Source: Janibacter anophelis NBRC 107843 (lineage in GTDB: Bacteria > Actinomycetota > Actinomycetes > Actinomycetales > Dermatophilaceae). From it: a DNA stretch of 45,690 nt. The translations under genes and the position numbers were made by a program. The stretch lies in contig NZ_BCSQ01000027.1 of NCBI RefSeq assembly GCF_001570945.1, positions 1 to 45,690 of the forward strand, given 5' to 3'. Each line of letters starts with the position of its first letter. Position 1 is the stretch's first letter. Of the stretch, positions 1 to 7,790 are shown in pieces. The notes under the pieces were generated by a model that saw only the letters and a program-made list of their open reading frames with translations, searched no databases and was not told the DNA's origin.

Positions 1-2338
1 CCTGCGGGTAGCCACGGGCAGCCGCCGCGGGCCGCCACCACGCCTCGATGCGTGCCTGCCCGTCGGGGCTGCCCATGGTGCGGCGCACCTCGTCGGCCTG
101 GGCCAGGGTCGCGCCGGTCGTCTCGGAGATGATCCGCAGCATCTGCTCGTGGAAGACGACGACCCCTTCGGTCTCGGCGAGCGCGGGCACGAGCCGGTCG
201 TGGAGGAACTGCGGCCGCGACCACCCGTGCCGCGCCTCGAGGAAGGGCCGGATCATGTCGGACTTCACCGGGCCGGGGCGGAAGAGCGAGATGTCGATGA
301 TGAGGTCGTCGAAGACCGTCGGCGCGAGCTTGCCGATGAGCTCGCGCTGCCCCGGGCTCTCGATCTGGAAGCACCCGAGCGTGCGGGTCGTGCGGATCAT
401 CGCGAAGGTCGCCGGGTCGTCGAGCGGGACGTCGTCCCGGTCGTCGAGGTCGATCCGCTCCCCCGTGGACCGCTCGACCTCACCGACGGCGTGCGCCATC
501 GCCGACTGCATCCGGATGCCGAGGACGTCGAGCTTGAGCAGACCGAGCGCCTCGACGTCGTCCTTGTCGAACTGGCTCATGGGGAAGCCCAGCCAGCTCG
601 ACTCCACGGGCGTGCGGTCGAGCAGCCCGCCGTCGGACAGGACCACCCCGCACGGGTGCAGCGCGATGTGCCGCGGCAGGCCGTCGAGCCGCTCGACGAG
701 GTCGAAGAGCACCCCCAGGCGTGGCCCGTCGAGGCTGCGGGTGCGCAGCTCGGGCAGCTCGGCCATCGCCGAGCGCACGTCCTTGGCCCGGATGTGCGGG
801 AAGGCCTTGGCGATCTCGTCGACCTCCGAAGGGGGCACCCCCAGGGCCGCGCCGACGTCCCGGATCGCGTGCCGCGCCTTGTAGGTGTCCATCATCGACA
901 CGCACGTCACCCGGTCGCGGCCGAAGCGCTGCAGGATCAGCTCGTACATCTCGGTGCGCCGGGCCGACTCGACGTCGATGTCGATGTCGGGCAGCTCGGC
1001 CCGCAGCGGCGAGCAAAAGCGCTCCATGAGCAGGTCGTGCCGGATCGGGTCGATGGCGCTGATGCCGAGCAGGTGGTTGACGAGGCTGCCGGCGCCGGAG
1101 CCGCGGGCGGCGACCCGCACCCCCGCCCCGACGATGAGGTCGACGACCTCGGCGACGGTGAGGAAGTAGGTCGGGTAGCCCAGCGCCTCGACGACGTCGA
1201 GCTCGTCGGCCAGCCGCTCCTCGACCTGACGCAGGACCGAAGGGGGTGCGTCCGGGTAGCGGGCGCCGATCGCCGCCCGAGCGCGCTGGGCGAGCACCGC
1301 CTGCGGGTCCTCGTCGGGGCGCAGCCCGAGCACGTGGGCCTCGGGCAGGTGCACCCGGCCGATGCCCAGGTCCTTGCGGTCGTCCTGGGCACAGGCCATC
1401 GCGGTGGCGAGGGTCGTGTCGAGCAGCGCCGCGGCGCGCTCGGCCGGCCCGGCGCAGGACCAGCCGCCGGCACCACCGCCGAGGACGCTCGTCACCCGGT
1501 GGGCCCGCTCGGCCATCGTCGCGTCGTCGGCGAGGTGCCCTGCGGTCGTCACCCGGTCGAGGTGGCGGGTGTCGAGGACGACGAGCCGACGGGTCGCGTC
1601 GAGGACGTCGGCCGTCGTCGCGTCCTGCGGGTGCAGGTGGCGCACCGCCGCGGTGAGCACCGCGGGGACGCCGCAGGCGTCGGCCAGGCCGAGCAGGTGG
1701 GCGGCGTGGCCGGTCGAGGCGGGCGTGCCCGGCGGCCCTCCGTGGTCGACGACCTCGATCGCGAGCGCGTCGGGAGGCAGCACCTGCTGCCAGGCCCGCA
1801 GCCGCTGCCGGGCCAGGTCGGGCCGGCGGGCGAGCAGCGCGGCGCCGACGTCGGAGGCCGGGCCGAGCAGGACGAGCAGCGGTCCCGGCTCGTCGGGCCC
1901 GGGCGCTGCCGCGTGCCGGGCGACCATGGCGGCGCTCGCCACGGCCTCGCCCCGCTCCCCCGTCAGGTGCACCTCGCTGACGAGCCGGCACAGCCGGGCC
2001 CAGCCGACCCCGTGCGGCACCCCGGCACCGGCCCCGCGGGCCAGGACGGTGACGCGGGGGTGCCGCGGGTCGACCTCGGCTCCCCCGCGCACCGGCGTGC
2101 GTCGCCGCGGGTGCACCGGGGCCCCGTCGGCGACGGCCAGGTCCACGCCGAGGACCGGCGCGACCCCGGCCGCGGTCGCCGCCCGGACGAACCGCACCGC
2201 CCCGTAGAGCCCGTCGCGGTCGGTGAGGGCGAGCGCCGGCTGCCCGAGCTCCGCGGCCCGTGCCACGAGGTCCTCCGGTGTCGTCGTGCCATGACGAAGG
2301 GAGAATCCCGACGCCACGTGCAGGTGGGCAAAACTCAC
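1..2338 (-). CDS. dnaE2: DnaE2-like error-prone DNA polymerase III alpha subunit (3' end outside window)
   Basis: Catalytic subunit of a C-family DNA polymerase, probably the SOS-induced translesion type. About 779 codons are present and the reading frame runs off the left edge, so the C-terminal part is missing. The start is GTG at 2338, giving an N-terminus SFAHLHVASGFSLRHG that begins a PHP domain. A polymerase active-site motif PDIDIDV lies near residue 450 and an ARGSGAGSLVNH motif just before it. The start codon overlaps the stop of the upstream HEPN gene by 4 bases (GTGA), so the two are translationally coupled. The operon starts at a perfect LexA box. A third DnaE paralogue cannot be excluded, but the SOS context favours DnaE2. 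No ImuB gene lies upstream in the operon. Confidence 0.82.
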   Translation of the reverse strand, partial: MSFAHLHVASGFSLRHGTTTPEDLVARAAELGQPALALTDRDGLYGAVRFVRAATAAGVAPVLGVDLAVADGAPVHPRRRTPVRGGAEVDPRHPRVTVLARGAGAGVPHGVGWARLCRLVSEVHLTGERGEAVASAAMVARHAAAPGPDEPGPLLVLLGPASDVGAALLARRPDLARQRLRAWQQVLPPDALAIEVVDHGGPPGTPASTGHAAHLLGLADACGVPAVLTAAVRHLHPQDATTADVLDATRRLVVLDTRHLDRVTTAGHLADDATMAERAHRVTSVLGGGAGGWSCAGPAERAAALLDTTLATAMACAQDDRKDLGIGRVHLPEAHVLGLRPDEDPQAVLAQRARAAIGARYPDAPPSVLRQVEERLADELDVVEALGYPTYFLTVAEVVDLIVGAGVRVAARGSGAGSLVNHLLGISAIDPIRHDLLMERFCSPLRAELPDIDIDVESARRTEMYELILQRFGRDRVTCVSMMDTYKARHAIRDVGAALGVPPSEVDEIAKAFPHIRAKDVRSAMAELPELRTRSLDGPRLGVLFDLVERLDGLPRHIALHPCGVVLSDGGLLDRTPVESSWLGFPMSQFDKDDVEALGLLKLDVLGIRMQSAMAHAVGEVERSTGERIDLDDRDDVPLDDPATFAMIRTTRTLGCFQIESPGQRELIGKLAPTVFDDLIIDISLFRPGPVKSDMIRPFLEARHGWSRPQFLHDRLVPALAETEGVVVFHEQMLRIISETTGATLAQADEVRRTMGSPDGQARIEAWWRPAAAARGYPQ

Positions 2339-2907
2339 CCGGCACCACCCCCGGCCCACGTCTCCTCCGAGCCGCCCGCGCGCATGTCCCCGGGGAAATG
2401 CGCGGTCTGGTCCGCGCCCGCGCGCATGTCCCCGGGGAAATGCGCGTCCTGGTGCGCGCCCTCGGACGACGGGGTGAGCGCGACGAGGTCGCCGGTCACC
2501 CGCACCGGCGGCAGGCCGAGGATGCCGGCGACGAGCCGCACGAAGTCCTCACCCTGGCGCAGCAGGTCGTCGACCTCGCGCACGCTCATCGGACCGGACG
2601 GCCCGTGACCGGGGCGGGCGCCCCCTTCGGGCAGGACGGTCGCGAAGAAGTCCGCCCACTCGGTCAGCTCGGGCGCCACCTGCGGCAGCAGCCGCCACAC
2701 GTCGACGGGCCCTGCCGCGCCCGTGGTGCGCCCCCGGACGGCGAGCACGGCCGCGGCGGCCCGGAGCACCGCCAGGCGCGTCCCGGAGCTGCGCTCGGGC
2801 ACGCTGCGCGCCATGTGCGCGGCGGCGAGGCTCTCCCCGGCGCAGGAGAGCAGGTCCAGCGCCCCGTCGAGACGATCGGGACGGAGTACGGCGACGGCAA
2901 CCACCAC
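2335..2907 (-). CDS. SAV_6107-type HEPN domain protein with in-frame palindromic repeats
   Basis: A 190-residue protein starting at GTG 2907, 7 bases after the stop of the DUF6504 gene. The alpha-helical N-terminal two thirds resemble the SAV_6107 HEPN family that I recall beside DnaE2 in actinobacteria. I see no clear catalytic R-x4-6-H motif, so a nuclease role is not claimed. The C-terminal 35 residues are odd: AHFPGDMRAG occurs twice, 14 residues apart (about residues 155-182), encoded by two copies of a 27-bp palindrome that also occurs near 33.2 kb. The repeat therefore seems to have inserted into, or extended, the 3' coding end without breaking the frame. Its function in the mutagenic polymerase operon is unknown. 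Confidence 0.7.
   Translation of the reverse strand: MVVAVAVLRPDRLDGALDLLSCAGESLAAAHMARSVPERSSGTRLAVLRAAAAVLAVRGRTTGAAGPVDVWRLLPQVAPELTEWADFFATVLPEGGARPGHGPSGPMSVREVDDLLRQGEDFVRLVAGILGLPPVRVTGDLVALTPSSEGAHQDAHFPGDMRAGADQTAHFPGDMRAGGSEETWAGGGAG
2378..2446. repeat. Tandem pair of 27-bp palindromes, 42-bp period (copies 1 and 2)
   Basis: Two identical 27-bp units at 2378-2404 and 2420-2446, each a near-perfect palindrome built as GCGCAT, a T-CCCCGGGG-A core and ATGCGC. The start-to-start period is 42 bases (14 codons), so both lie in the same frame of the HEPN gene. The same unit, with the same 42-bp period, recurs at 33154-33222. Confidence 0.9.
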
Positions 2908-2914
2908 GACCCCC

Positions 2915-3208
2915 TCAGTCCTGGGTCCGCAGGAGCAGCCAGCCGGACGTGCCCTCGGGGTCGCCGTCGACCCCGAGGTCGTAGACCCCCGGCGTGCTGC
3001 TGCGTCCCCGGCTGGCCTCGACCCGCCACACGTCCCGGGCGAGCGGGACCTGCGCGAGCGGCCGCCCGCCCTCGCGCCACCACGCGTGCCTCTCCTGCCA
3101 GTGGTCGACCACCTCCGTCACCCGGTAGAGCCGCCCCCTCCACAGGAACTGCTCCGGCGAGGTCTCGCCCACCCGCACCTCGATGGACTCCTCGACGAGC
3201 CTGACCAT
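2915..3208 (-). CDS. DUF6504 family protein, first gene of the SOS operon
   Basis: A 97-residue protein starting at ATG 3208 (N-terminus MVRLVEESIEVRV), preceded by AAAGGAG at good spacing. A longer open frame upstream is rejected because it would run through the promoter and LexA box. It resembles DUF6504 (EQFLWRGRLYRVTEVVDHW), a small beta-rich family found beside translesion polymerase genes in actinobacteria. No catalytic motif is visible. It is the promoter-proximal gene of the DUF6504-HEPN-dnaE2 operon, so it should be induced by DNA damage, but its molecular role is not known to me. Confidence 0.75.
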   Translation of the reverse strand: MVRLVEESIEVRVGETSPEQFLWRGRLYRVTEVVDHWQERHAWWREGGRPLAQVPLARDVWRVEASRGRSSTPGVYDLGVDGDPEGTSGWLLLRTQD

Positions 3209-3223
3209 TGCCCACTCCTTTGC

Positions 3224-3239
3224 TCGAACACCTGTTCGA
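3224..3239. promoter_or_regulatory. LexA (SOS) operator
   Basis: TCGAACACCTGTTCGA is a perfect match to the actinobacterial LexA box TCGAAC-N4-GTTCGA. It ends 16 bases upstream of the DUF6504 start, beside a minus-strand -10-like TACTGT (3243-3248). LexA bound here would cover the transcription start. It is also 47 bases upstream of the probable idsA -10. Confidence 0.9.
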
Positions 3240-3285
3240 ACAACAGTAGACCCGGGGGCCGACACCGCGTCAACCCCGCTCGACG

Positions 3286-3291
3286 TAGGCT
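3286..3291 (+). promoter_or_regulatory. Probable -10 element of the polyprenyl synthase gene
   Basis: TAGGCT fits the actinobacterial TANNNT -10 consensus and would give a leader of about 53 bases before the GTG at 3352. No convincing -35 element is visible. Confidence 0.5.
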
Positions 3292-3351
3292 GGGCGCGAT
3301 CACCGGATCCGACCACGGACCCCCGACAACCCCTCTGCCCCTGGAGCCCAC

Positions 3352-4437
3352 GTGCCGCACCCGCTGGACCTGGCCGACCTGCGCTCGCGGGTCCAGGACC
3401 GCATCGACACCGAGCTGGACCGCTGGGAGGTCGAGCTCGCCGAGGTCGGGCCCGACGTCGCCGACCTCACCGGCCCCGTGCGCACCCTGCTGCAGGGCGG
3501 CAAGCGCCTGCGGGCCGGCTTCGCCTACTGGGGCTGGCGCGCCGCCGGCCAGGACGACCACGAGGGCGCGATCTCCCTGGCCGCCGCGATGGAGCTCTTC
3601 CAGGCCGCCGCGCTCATCCACGACGACGTCATGGACGACAGCGAGACCCGCCGTGGGCAGCCCGCGATGCACCGGGCGCTCTCCCGCGCCCACGCCGAGC
3701 GGCTCTGGCACGGCGAGCCCGACCGCTTCGGCGTCGCCGGCGCGATCCTCGCGGGCAACCTCTGCCTCGGCTGGTGCGACGACCTCTTCGCCGACTCCGG
3801 GCTGCCCCCGCAGGCCCTCGAGGCGGCCCGCCCGGTCTTCGAGCGGATGCGCGGCCAGCTCATGGCCGGGCAGTTCCTCGACATCGTCACCTCGATGCGC
3901 CCGTGGCACGACCTCGACGACGCCGAGCGGATCGAGCGCTCCCGCCACGTCATCACCTACAAGAGCGCCAAGTACTCGATCGAGCACCCGCTGCTCATCG
4001 GCGCCACCGCCGGTGGCGCCTCGCAGCAGGACCTCGACGCCCTCTCCCGCTACGGCGTGGCCCTGGGTGTGGCCTTCCAGCTGCGCGACGACGTGCTCGG
4101 CGTCTTCGGCGACCCGGACGTCACGGGCAAGCCCGCAGGTGACGACCTGCGCGAGGGCAAGCGCACCGTCCTCATCGCCCGGACCCTCGCCGGCGCCGAC
4201 GACGTGGCGAGCACGCAGGTCGACCAGTGGCTCGGCGCACCCGACCTCGGCACCGCGGAGGTCGAGGCCTTCCGCGAGCTCATCATCAGCACGGGTGCGC
4301 TCGAGGGCGTCGAGCGCGACATCGCCGAGGGGGCTGCGGCAGCCCGCAGCGCACTCGCCGAGGCGAGCGGCGTGCCCGAGCCGGCGCGCACCGTCCTCGC
4401 CGAGCTCATCGACCTGACGACGGCCCGCAGCACCTGA
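3352..4437 (+). CDS. idsA: Polyprenyl (all-trans prenyl) diphosphate synthase
   Basis: A 361-residue trans-isoprenyl diphosphate synthase that condenses isopentenyl diphosphate onto allylic diphosphates, feeding menaquinone and other prenyl lipids. The first aspartate-rich motif DDVMDDSETRRG is near residue 90. The second region, LRDDVLGVFGD followed by GDDLREGKR, is near residues 245-270. GGKRLRAG near residue 46 binds diphosphate. Length is normal for the family. The start is GTG 3352 with GGAG just upstream. Chain length (GGPP or longer) cannot be read from the sequence by eye. It matches the position of idsA2 in the Mycobacterium gene order. Its stop codon lies inside the first unit of a 26-bp tandem repeat. 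Confidence 0.93.
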   Translation: MPHPLDLADLRSRVQDRIDTELDRWEVELAEVGPDVADLTGPVRTLLQGGKRLRAGFAYWGWRAAGQDDHEGAISLAAAMELFQAAALIHDDVMDDSETRRGQPAMHRALSRAHAERLWHGEPDRFGVAGAILAGNLCLGWCDDLFADSGLPPQALEAARPVFERMRGQLMAGQFLDIVTSMRPWHDLDDAERIERSRHVITYKSAKYSIEHPLLIGATAGGASQQDLDALSRYGVALGVAFQLRDDVLGVFGDPDVTGKPAGDDLREGKRTVLIARTLAGADDVASTQVDQWLGAPDLGTAEVEAFRELIISTGALEGVERDIAEGAAAARSALAEASGVPEPARTVLAELIDLTTARST

Positions 4438-4484
4438 CGCGACGCTGTCGCCCCAGCTCCTGACGCGACGCTGTCGCCCCAGCT
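4433..4484. repeat. Two exact 26-bp tandem copies over the idsA stop codon
   Basis: The 26-bp units 4433-4458 and 4459-4484 are identical and directly adjacent. The idsA TGA is at 4435-4437, inside unit 1. Read on the minus strand the unit encodes LGRQRRVR, which resembles the C-terminus of the facing gene, so it is probably a decayed relative of the 67-bp repeat at 4587-4720. Confidence 0.85.
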
Positions 4485-4498
4485 CCTACAGCGCTGCG

Positions 4499-4580
4499 CG
4501 TGTCGTACTGCAGTTCGTGCACGCGGCGACGAGGAATGGCGGAGCCGTCGGTCTCCCGGCCTGAACTGCAGTACGACACG
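4499..4580. repeat. Long-loop inverted repeat (18-bp arms, 46-base loop)
   Basis: The arm CGTGTCGTACTGCAGTTC (4499-4516) is exactly reverse-complementary to 4563-4580. Each arm contains the self-complementary ACTGCAGT. It sits between two convergent genes, so it could be a bidirectional terminator, but the loop is unusually long for that. Confidence 0.85.
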
Positions 4581-4586
4581 CCGCTG

Positions 4587-4720
4587 CACCTGACCCGGCG
4601 CTGCCGTCCCGGCCCTGCTGGCAGCTGCGCGCGGTCGTCACGACCGCCAGGGCCACCTGACCCGGCGCTGCCGCCCCGGCCCCTCCGGCAGCTGCGCCCG
4701 GTCACCACGACCGTCCACCT
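4587..4720. repeat. 67-bp direct repeat reshaping the 3' end of the facing gene
   Basis: The stretch beginning CACCTGACCCGGCGCTGCCG at 4587 recurs at 4654 with a handful of changes, a 67-base period. The right copy encodes the last part of the 470-residue protein (…RAQLPEGPGRQRRVR); the stop codon (4638-4640) falls in the left copy. The period is not a multiple of three, so the duplication changes the frame. Confidence 0.8.
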
Positions 4721-6050
4721 GCGCACGTCGGGTCGCCGCCTCGAGCACCCCGGCGGGCACGAGCTCCTCCAGCGGCGGCAGCTCGTTGCCCGGCAGCGGC
4801 TGGTCCACGGGCAGACCGAGCCCGGACAGCCGCGCCTCCAGGTCGCGCCACGGCCCGTCGGGTACGACGTCGACGAGGTCGTCCACCTCATCGAGGTCGC
4901 CGTCCTCGCCGTCCTCGTCGACCGGGGCCGGCGGCCACGCGAGGTGGCCGTCCACCTCCACGGCCCGCTCGAGCACGTGCCGCACCGACACCCCCGGCCA
5001 GCCCCGCAGCGGGCTGCGCTCCTCCTCGGGCAGCAGCCTCGAGACGACCCCGCTCGCGAGCAGCTCGTCCGCCACCCGGTCGACGACCCGGGGCAGTCGG
5101 CCCGCGTCCGACGCCAGTGCCTGGTGCGCCCGGGGAGACGACATCACGCCCGCCAGGGCCACGGCCGCCAAGCACTCGCGGCGCTCGACGGCGCGGGTCG
5201 TCACGAGCGCGTCCACGGCCACCGAGCCGGTGGTGCCGCTGCCACGCCACAGCGGTGAGGCCATGACCTCCTCGACCGCCGCAGTCGCCACGGTCGGGTC
5301 GACGGCCGCCCCGGCGAGAGCGGTGAGTGCTCCCCAAAAACGGGTGGCCCCTGGCGTTGGTTGCTCACGCCGGTCACGCCGAGAGCCGTGCACGGACCAC
5401 CCCGTCATCACCGCCGTCGACACCTCCGGGTCGTCGGGGCGGGCGCTGGCTGCGGCGTGGAGGGCGGCCGCCTCGAGCGCCGGGTCGTGCCGGGCGATCG
5501 CGAGGTAGAGCCCCTCACCGCCGTCGTCCGTGCGCCACCGCGTGGCCGGCCACAGCGAGTAGGCGATCTCGCTGCCGGCAGGTCGTCGGAGCACCTCGCG
5601 GAGCCACTGACGCATCGCCGGCTCGACGGCCTCACGGGCCGACGGGCAGCGGACGCCCACCTCGAGCATGCCCGTGAGCCCGTGGCTGGGGTGGGTCGGA
5701 CGACCCTGCTGGGACCACGGCACGTCGTGCCACGGCAGCACCTCGTGCAGGACGTCGAGGTCGTCCCACAGTCCGGCCAGCAGCATGGCCGCCGTCTGCG
5801 CCCGGACTCGGGCGGCGGCCTCGTCCCCGGTCAACGAGGCAGGCTCGACCGGTCCGGCCGAGGGCACGGCGGCGCGTGCCGTCGCGTGCAGCGCCTCCCG
5901 CGCCTCGTCCCCGCCGCGGGCCAGCTGCCTCAGGTCGCTCGAGCTCCACGGCAGCACGTCCGGGGTCTCGAGCGCCGCCCGTACCCGGGCCGGCAGGTCC
6001 GCGAGACGACCCCGTGGGTCAGCCGCGATCTCCTCGTCCACGCGTCGCAC
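4638..6050 (-). CDS. Uncharacterised 470-residue protein
   Basis: I do not recognise the family. The start is GTG 6050 with a strong AGGAGG Shine-Dalgarno sequence 8 bases upstream. The protein is mostly alpha-helical in character, rich in Ala, Arg, Asp and Trp, with no signal peptide, membrane segment or catalytic signature. An acidic patch (VDEDGEDGDLDEVDDLVDVV) lies about 90 residues before the end. The C-terminus is encoded by the right half of a 67-bp tandem repeat, so the last 25 or so residues may be a recent change. It lies 37 bases downstream of the Rv2175c-like gene on the same strand and is probably co-transcribed. Confidence 0.7.
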   Translation of the reverse strand: MRRVDEEIAADPRGRLADLPARVRAALETPDVLPWSSSDLRQLARGGDEAREALHATARAAVPSAGPVEPASLTGDEAAARVRAQTAAMLLAGLWDDLDVLHEVLPWHDVPWSQQGRPTHPSHGLTGMLEVGVRCPSAREAVEPAMRQWLREVLRRPAGSEIAYSLWPATRWRTDDGGEGLYLAIARHDPALEAAALHAAASARPDDPEVSTAVMTGWSVHGSRRDRREQPTPGATRFWGALTALAGAAVDPTVATAAVEEVMASPLWRGSGTTGSVAVDALVTTRAVERRECLAAVALAGVMSSPRAHQALASDAGRLPRVVDRVADELLASGVVSRLLPEEERSPLRGWPGVSVRHVLERAVEVDGHLAWPPAPVDEDGEDGDLDEVDDLVDVVPDGPWRDLEARLSGLGLPVDQPLPGNELPPLEELVPAGVLEAATRRAQVDGRGDRAQLPEGPGRQRRVRWPWRS

Positions 6051-6087
6051 GTGGTCCCCCTCCTGTCGTCACACTGCCACGACCCTG

Positions 6088-6441
6088 CTAGAGCGCCTCC
6101 TCCATCGCCCGGCGGCGCACCTCGGTCTTGAAGCCTGCGCGGATCGCCGCGATCGGGGTCGACCCGCCGGGGAGGGTCTCGTCGGTGGCGAACATCCACT
6201 CGACGATCTCGTCGTCGCCGAAGCGCCCGTCAGCGAGGACGGTGAAGGTCCCGGCGAGGTCCGGCAGCGGCCCGTGCTCGTCGACGAAGTCGGCCGGCAC
6301 GGACAGGGCATTGCGCTCGCCGCGGCGCACGGCGACCAGCTGCCGCTCGTCGATCCAGCGCCGCACGTCGGTGATGCGCACGCCGAGTCGCTCGGCGAGG
6401 TCGGGCAGGGTCAGCCAGGTGGTCTCAGGGGTGCTCGTCAC
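6088..6441 (-). CDS. Rv2175c-like helix-turn-helix DNA-binding protein
   Basis: A 117-residue protein starting at GTG 6441 (VTSTPETTWLTLPDLAERLG). The N-terminus has an excisionase/MerR-like helix-turn-helix (LPDLAERLGVRITDVRRWID, about residues 12-31). The C-terminal half has the conserved VLADGRFGDDEIVEWMF segment. In Mycobacterium the homologue Rv2175c is a DNA-binding substrate of the kinase PknL encoded next to it. Here the PASTA kinase gene is about 1.3 kb away, with the LysM transglycosylase gene between them. N-terminal threonines fit a phosphorylation target, but this is inference. A CACACT hexamer 7 bases before the GTG could be a leaderless-type -10. Confidence 0.82.
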   Translation of the reverse strand: MTSTPETTWLTLPDLAERLGVRITDVRRWIDERQLVAVRRGERNALSVPADFVDEHGPLPDLAGTFTVLADGRFGDDEIVEWMFATDETLPGGSTPIAAIRAGFKTEVRRRAMEEAL

Positions 6442-6591
6442 GCCGGTCAGTGTGGCAGAGCGGGCGCGCGGGCCCGATCTTCGGTACCGTCGACCGCAAC
6501 CACATACGTCACACCAGTCACAGGCGCCACATGCGCCACGTCTCTCAGCCCCCGGGCGTTCCCCTGCGCCCCCGACATCGGAGTCCCCCAC

Positions 6592-7755
6592 ATGGTCCTT
6601 CCGCTCCTCGTCACCGTGCCGGCCACCCCCGTGGCACCGGCGGTCGACCTGACCGCAGAGTCCACGACGACCACGTCCGTCTCCCAGGGCACCCGCCACC
6701 ACACCGTCCGCGACGGCGAGACCATCTACGACATCGCCGCCCGCTACCGCGTCTCCGCCACCGCGCTGCTCTCGCGCAACCACCTGTCGGTCGACGAGTT
6801 CATCCACCCCGGCCAGAAGCTGCGGATCCCCGGACGCTCGGGCGAGTCCTCCCCTTCGTCCTCGTCGTCGAAGAAGAAGCCGGCCCGCTCCGGCTCCACC
6901 CGCACCTACGTCGTGCGCAGCGGTGACACGCTCGTCGGCATCGCCGCCCGCCACCACATGAGCGTCGAGCGACTGCGCTCGCTCAACGACCTGAGCGGAC
7001 GCTTCATCCACCCGGGCGACAAGCTGCGCGTCACCGGCACCGCGGCCAAGCCCGCCAAGCGGGCGACGGCCAGCCGGTCGACCTCCTCGCACAAGGTGCG
7101 CAGCGGCGAGACCCTCACCGGCATCGCCGCGCGGTACGACATGAGCGTCGCGCGCCTGGCCAAGCTCAACGACCTGTCGACGCGTGAGTTCATCCACCCC
7201 GGCACGACCCTCAAGGTCACCGGGAGCACGACGTCGTCCACGAGCACCAAGGCGGCCACCAAGCCCAAGCGCACGAAGCACAACACCTTCGCCGGGCGCA
7301 CCTACTCCGACGAGATCGTCGACGCGGCCACGCGCAATCGCCGCATCCTCGCCGGACGCGACGTGCCGAGCCGCGCCGAGACCAAGGCCAAGATCACCCG
7401 CATCGCCCGCCAGCACGGGGTCGACCCCTCGATCGCGCTCGCCATCTCCTACCAGGAGTCGGGCTGGAACCAGCGCCAGGTCTCGGTCGCCAACGCGGTC
7501 GGCACGATGCAGGTCATCCCGAGCTCCGGCCAGTGGGCCTCCCAGCTGGCCGGGCGCCAGCTCGACCTGCTCGACACCGACGACAACATCACCGCCGGCG
7601 TGATCCTGCTCAAGGTCCTCACCCGCGAGGCCGACAGCACCTCCGACGCGATCGCGGGCTACTACCAAGGCCTGGCATCCGTCGAGTCCAACGGCATGTA
7701 CAGCGACACCAAGCAGTACGTGGCCAACGTCAAGGCGCTCCGACGTCGGATGTGA
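6592..7755 (+). CDS. LysM-repeat lytic transglycosylase
   Basis: A 387-residue cell-wall protein. Three LysM peptidoglycan-binding modules lie at about residues 34-78, 104-148 and 165-210, separated by Ser/Lys-rich linkers. A C-terminal SLT-type transglycosylase domain follows (about 263-383), with the catalytic glutamate in YQESGWN near residue 287 and AVGTMQVIP after it. The ATG at 6592 is chosen because upstream sequence does not look coding. The resulting N-terminus (MVLPLLVTVPATPVAPAV) is only weakly signal-like and lacks basic residues, so export or the exact start is uncertain. It stands immediately before the PASTA kinase gene on the same strand, which suggests linked cell-wall function. 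Confidence 0.85.
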   Translation: MVLPLLVTVPATPVAPAVDLTAESTTTTSVSQGTRHHTVRDGETIYDIAARYRVSATALLSRNHLSVDEFIHPGQKLRIPGRSGESSPSSSSSKKKPARSGSTRTYVVRSGDTLVGIAARHHMSVERLRSLNDLSGRFIHPGDKLRVTGTAAKPAKRATASRSTSSHKVRSGETLTGIAARYDMSVARLAKLNDLSTREFIHPGTTLKVTGSTTSSTSTKAATKPKRTKHNTFAGRTYSDEIVDAATRNRRILAGRDVPSRAETKAKITRIARQHGVDPSIALAISYQESGWNQRQVSVANAVGTMQVIPSSGQWASQLAGRQLDLLDTDDNITAGVILLKVLTREADSTSDAIAGYYQGLASVESNGMYSDTKQYVANVKALRRRM

Positions 7756-7778
7756 CGGACGGACGAAGGGGGCGAACC

Positions 7779-7784
7779 TAGACT
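7779..7784 (+). promoter_or_regulatory. Leaderless-type -10 of the PASTA kinase gene
   Basis: TAGACT ends 6 bases before the GTG at 7791, so transcription would begin at or next to the start codon. No ribosome-binding site is visible between them. Confidence 0.6.
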
Positions 7785-7790
7785 TTGGGC

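Noticed and set aside
2378-2446. CRISPR-like repeat/spacer arrangement of the 27-bp palindromes
   Set aside because: Only two units per locus, inter-unit sequence of 15 bases, one pair is coding, and no cas genes are nearby.
149-2608. Long plus-strand open frame of 819 codons opposite dnaE2
   Set aside because: It is the antisense shadow of a clear PHP/polymerase coding sequence; high GC removes stop codons in shadow frames. Its composition (Arg/Gly/His/Val runs) is typical of such shadows.
6442-6591. c-di-AMP (ydaO-type) riboswitch upstream of the LysM transglycosylase gene
   Set aside because: Such switches occur before wall-hydrolase genes in actinobacteria, but the 150-base divergent gap is short and I cannot identify the conserved core.
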